Shown here in pieces: positions 61,854 to 64,000 of a stretch of DNA of 64,000 nt (its first letter is position 1; each line of letters begins with the position of its first letter). The translations under genes were made by a program, and so were the position numbers. This DNA comes from a bacterium 210917-SL.2.15 (GTDB lineage Bacteria; Bacillota; Clostridia; Oscillospirales; Oscillospiraceae): contig JAJCJC010000008.1 of assembly GCA_020555605.1 (NCBI GenBank), forward strand, positions 1 to 64,000. Direction: 5' to 3'. The notes under the pieces are model-generated. The model made no database searches and was not told the DNA's origin. It saw nothing but the letters and a program-made list of their open reading frames with translations.

Positions 61854-62936
61854 TCACCATCCGTAAAGAGAACCGTTGTCGATCTGATAGTCAGGAGAAT
61901 CAACGGGGCAAAGGAAGTAGTCGTCGGTACCGGTGGTGTCGTCCCAGGTGCAGTCGACAATGTAATTTTCACCGTCCAGATATACGATGTTCCACTGATG
62001 GCCCACGCCTTCGCTGGTGCCGCCCACGGACCAGCAGGGAAGATCCAGCCGGTCACACAGGAGCTTGAAGGCGGAGGCATAGCCGTAGCATACGGTGGAG
62101 CCTTCCACCAGCGCGCCGTAAGCCGTATATTCCGGTCCCATCCGCTCGGCGGTGTCCACTGTATCGATATAGTCAGACAGGGTATAATCGTACTCCACCG
62201 TTTCGATCACGGCATCGTGAACGGCGCGGTAAAGGGTCTGGGGATCGTTGTCAGGCGTTTGGGCGCGGATCGCTGCGGAAAGCGTGGAAAGCGCCTCGTC
62301 CAGTTCCGATTTGCAGGAGGCATATTCTGCTTCCTCCAGCGTTGGCTCGCACAGCAGGACAATAAACTGCCGGTCGATGTGTTCCGCTGGGCAAAGAAGA
62401 TAGGAGGTGGAAACGGTGCAGGGAAGGGCGGCGTTGTCAATGGCGGAGAAAGCCAGCTGTTCCACATCCGCCTCGCTCCATCCGCCATCCCCGGGCCGCA
62501 GCGCGATGCAGAAAGTGCCGCGGCTCAATGCCTCTGCTATGGTATGTACTGCATCCTGTGTACCGGCGACGACCAGCGGTGCCACCGTGCGGTCGGCAGT
62601 GCTGTCATAGGTGAATTTTACTGTCAGCCGGACGCAGGAGGGGCCTGCCGGGCGGTTTGTCCAGCGGTATTCAGAGACATAGTAGTACAAAATGCCGTCC
62701 TGGTCGATGGCTTCGCTCAGCAGCGCATCCAGCACGGCAGGATCGGATGCTGCACCATCGCCGGTGAAATAACCGGTGACGGACGGCTCACCGGAGAGGA
62801 CGGCATCTTCCAGAAAGGTGTAAACCGCCTCCTCGCTGTAGGGAATAGCATTTTCAGGCGCGCTTTGACAGCCTGCGCACAGCAGCGCGCACAGGAACAG
62901 CGCGGGAAGCAGGGAGAGGGCCGGTAGCCTGCGCAT
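61854..62936 (-). CDS. Transglutaminase-like lipoprotein
   Basis: About 360 residues. Lipobox LCAGC after a hydrophobic signal (LSLLPALFLCALLCAGC), so it should be tethered to the membrane surface. The C-terminal transglutaminase-like domain shows the Cys-His-Asp triad: STVCYGYAS, GVGHQWNIV, YIVDCTWDD. Middle part (residues ~30-220) is not recognised. Relatives are cysteine proteases or crosslinkers of cell-surface material. Start at 62936 after AAAAGGATG. Confidence 0.85.
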   Translation of the reverse strand: MRRLPALSLLPALFLCALLCAGCQSAPENAIPYSEEAVYTFLEDAVLSGEPSVTGYFTGDGAASDPAVLDALLSEAIDQDGILYYYVSEYRWTNRPAGPSCVRLTVKFTYDSTADRTVAPLVVAGTQDAVHTIAEALSRGTFCIALRPGDGGWSEADVEQLAFSAIDNAALPCTVSTSYLLCPAEHIDRQFIVLLCEPTLEEAEYASCKSELDEALSTLSAAIRAQTPDNDPQTLYRAVHDAVIETVEYDYTLSDYIDTVDTAERMGPEYTAYGALVEGSTVCYGYASAFKLLCDRLDLPCWSVGGTSEGVGHQWNIVYLDGENYIVDCTWDDTTGTDDYFLCPVDSPDYQIDNGSLYGW

Positions 62937-63050
62937 CAGCAGCACATCCTTTCTCTTTTTTTGTATGCGGCTCTTTTTACGACCATACCGGTTTCCCGTT
63001 GGGCAGCGCCGGAAGGCAGCCGCAACGTCCGTTGTGGGGGAAATGGGCAA

Positions 63051-63093
63051 ACACCGGCCGGGGACTGCGCGGAGGCGGCATCCCGGCCGGTGT
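63051..63093 (-). terminator. Candidate pyrG terminator
   Basis: A perfect 12-bp stem (63051-63062 with 63082-63093). The minus-strand tail is only weakly T-rich (TTTGCCCATTTCC). Confidence 0.5.
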
Positions 63094-63104
63094 CGGTTTG
63101 GTAT

Positions 63105-64000
63105 TTATTTTCCGCTCGCTTCCTTGGCGGCCCGGATGAAATCGCGGAACAGGGGGTGGGCATGGTTGGGCCGGGATTTCAGTTCCGGATGGAACTGCAC
63201 ACCCACATACCAAGGATGGTCGGGGACTTCTACGATCTCCACCAGGTGGCCGTTGGGAGACAGGCCGCTCAGGCGCAGACCGGCACCGGTCAGCGTATCG
63301 CGGTATTCATTGTTGAATTCGTAGCGATGGCGGTGACGCTCGCTGATCTCCTCCATGCCGTAAATGGCGCGGACACGGGACTCTTCAGAAAGCACACAGG
63401 GATAGGCGCCCAGACGCATGGTGCCGCCCTTGCTGGTGACGGCCACCTGCTCGGGCATGATGTCGATGACGGGATACTTGGTGCCGGGGGCCAGTTCGCT
63501 GGAGTGCGCGCCCTCCAGGGCGCAGACATGGCGAGCGTATTCAATGACAGCCATTTGCATGCCCAGGCAGATGCCGAAATAAGGCACGCCGTTTTCGCGG
63601 GCATAGCGGGCAGAAGCGATCATGCCCTCGATGCCGCGGTCACCGAAACCGCCGGGGACAATGATGCCGTCCGCACGGCCCAGGATTTGGGCAGCGTTGA
63701 CATCGGTGACGCCCTCGGAATCCACCCACTGAATCTCCACGCTGACATCATTCTCAATACCGCCGTGGGTCAGGGCTTCCACCACGCTGAGATAGGCGTC
63801 ATGCAGGGCGGTATACTTGCCCACCAGGGCGATGTGAACGGTACCGTCTACCTTTTTGGCGCGCTGCACCATGTTTTCCCATTCGGTGAGATCGGGTTCG
63901 GTGTCCGTCAACCCCAGACGCTTGCAGACCACTTTGGCAAGCCCTGCCTTTTCCAGCATCAGGGGCACTTCGTAGAGGATGGGAGCCGTCTGGTTGGGAA
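63105..64000 (-). CDS. pyrG: CTP synthase (C-terminal part)
   Basis: Partial: the 5' end lies beyond the window, and the frame stays open to the last base (ending [11 protein letters not shown] before MLEKAGL). What is visible is the end of the synthetase domain and the glutamine amidotransferase domain, with the catalytic Cys in [13 protein letters not shown] and the His-x-Glu pair in [10 protein letters not shown]. It makes CTP from UTP and glutamine. Confidence 0.97.
   Translation of the reverse strand, partial: PNQTAPILYEVPLMLEKAGLAKVVCKRLGLTDTEPDLTEWENMVQRAKKVDGTVHIALVGKYTALHDAYLSVVEALTHGGIENDVSVEIQWVDSEGVTDVNAAQILGRADGIIVPGGFGDRGIEGMIASARYARENGVPYFGICLGMQMAVIEYARHVCALEGAHSSELAPGTKYPVIDIMPEQVAVTSKGGTMRLGAYPCVLSEESRVRAIYGMEEISERHRHRYEFNNEYRDTLTGAGLRLSGLSPNGHLVEIVEVPDHPWYVGVQFHPELKSRPNHAHPLFRDFIRAAKEASGK

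Overview
The window is a moderately GC-rich bacterial chromosome segment. The gene set points to a monoderm, anaerobic member of the Clostridia, probably Oscillospirales/Oscillospiraceae. Evidence includes an SLH surface protein, a single-chain pyruvate:ferredoxin oxidoreductase, a small 4Fe-4S ferredoxin, SepF and DivIVA division proteins, an M-box before mgtE, a SleL/YaaH-like LysM-GH18 enzyme, DegV and DUF1836 proteins. No rRNA, tRNA, CRISPR array or intact prophage was seen. The lineage call is inferred from families; no database was searched.

Layout. 0-3.5 kb: a highly expressed SLH surface protein and, convergent to it, a small protein of unknown function carried by a repeated leader-gene cassette. 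3.8-5.6 kb: mgtE (minus strand) under an M-box riboswitch. 5.7-15.2 kb, plus strand: pyrE, radC, a YbaK-type deacylase, uvrA, a small membrane protein, recD2, comFC and mreB. 15.2-15.85 kb: a degraded IS3 element, a short repeat motif and a perfect 28-bp hairpin. 15.9-29.5 kb: a long minus-strand run, miaB - zinc ribbon - mutS - CPBP protease - mutL - flavoprotein - (broken small membrane gene) - miaA - hfq - HlyD-like - yggS - sepF - divIVA - HAD phosphatase, joining mismatch repair, tRNA modification, RNA chaperone and cell division. 29.6-33.1 kb, plus strand: response regulator, sensor-poor histidine kinase and a BcrAB-like ABC transporter. 33.1-37.7 kb, minus strand: yifB, a decayed gene, thiI, pncC-like cinA and an AlkD-like protein. 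37.9-41.5 kb: nifJ. 41.7-42.2 kb: a second copy of the leader-gene cassette, fused to the tail of an IS3 transposase. 42.3-51.5 kb, plus strand: LysM-GH18 hydrolase, marR plus a heterodimeric ABC exporter, cdd, degV, a CBS protein and gdhA. 51.6-64 kb: amidase (minus strand), ferredoxin, rpsO-pnp, a membrane protein, pnuC, mnmE, ogt, two broken genes, DUF1836-prmA, then on the minus strand a transglutaminase-like lipoprotein and pyrG, which runs off the end.

The window is rich in genome maintenance (UvrA, RecD2, RadC, MutS, MutL, Ogt, AlkD-like) and tRNA modification (MiaA, MiaB, ThiI, MnmE, YbaK editing). Energy and nitrogen metabolism are represented by NifJ, ferredoxin and glutamate dehydrogenase.

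The most unusual signal is the repeated cassette at 3.4 and 42.1 kb. A structured leader of about 85-100 bases is followed by a TTG-initiated gene whose first 24 codons encode identical residues in both copies despite many silent differences. The remainder of each protein differs, and in one copy ends in IS3 transposase sequence. A third copy of the leader motif sits next to the 5' half of an IS3 element at 15.7 kb. At least five loci in the window carry frameshifts or in-frame stops.
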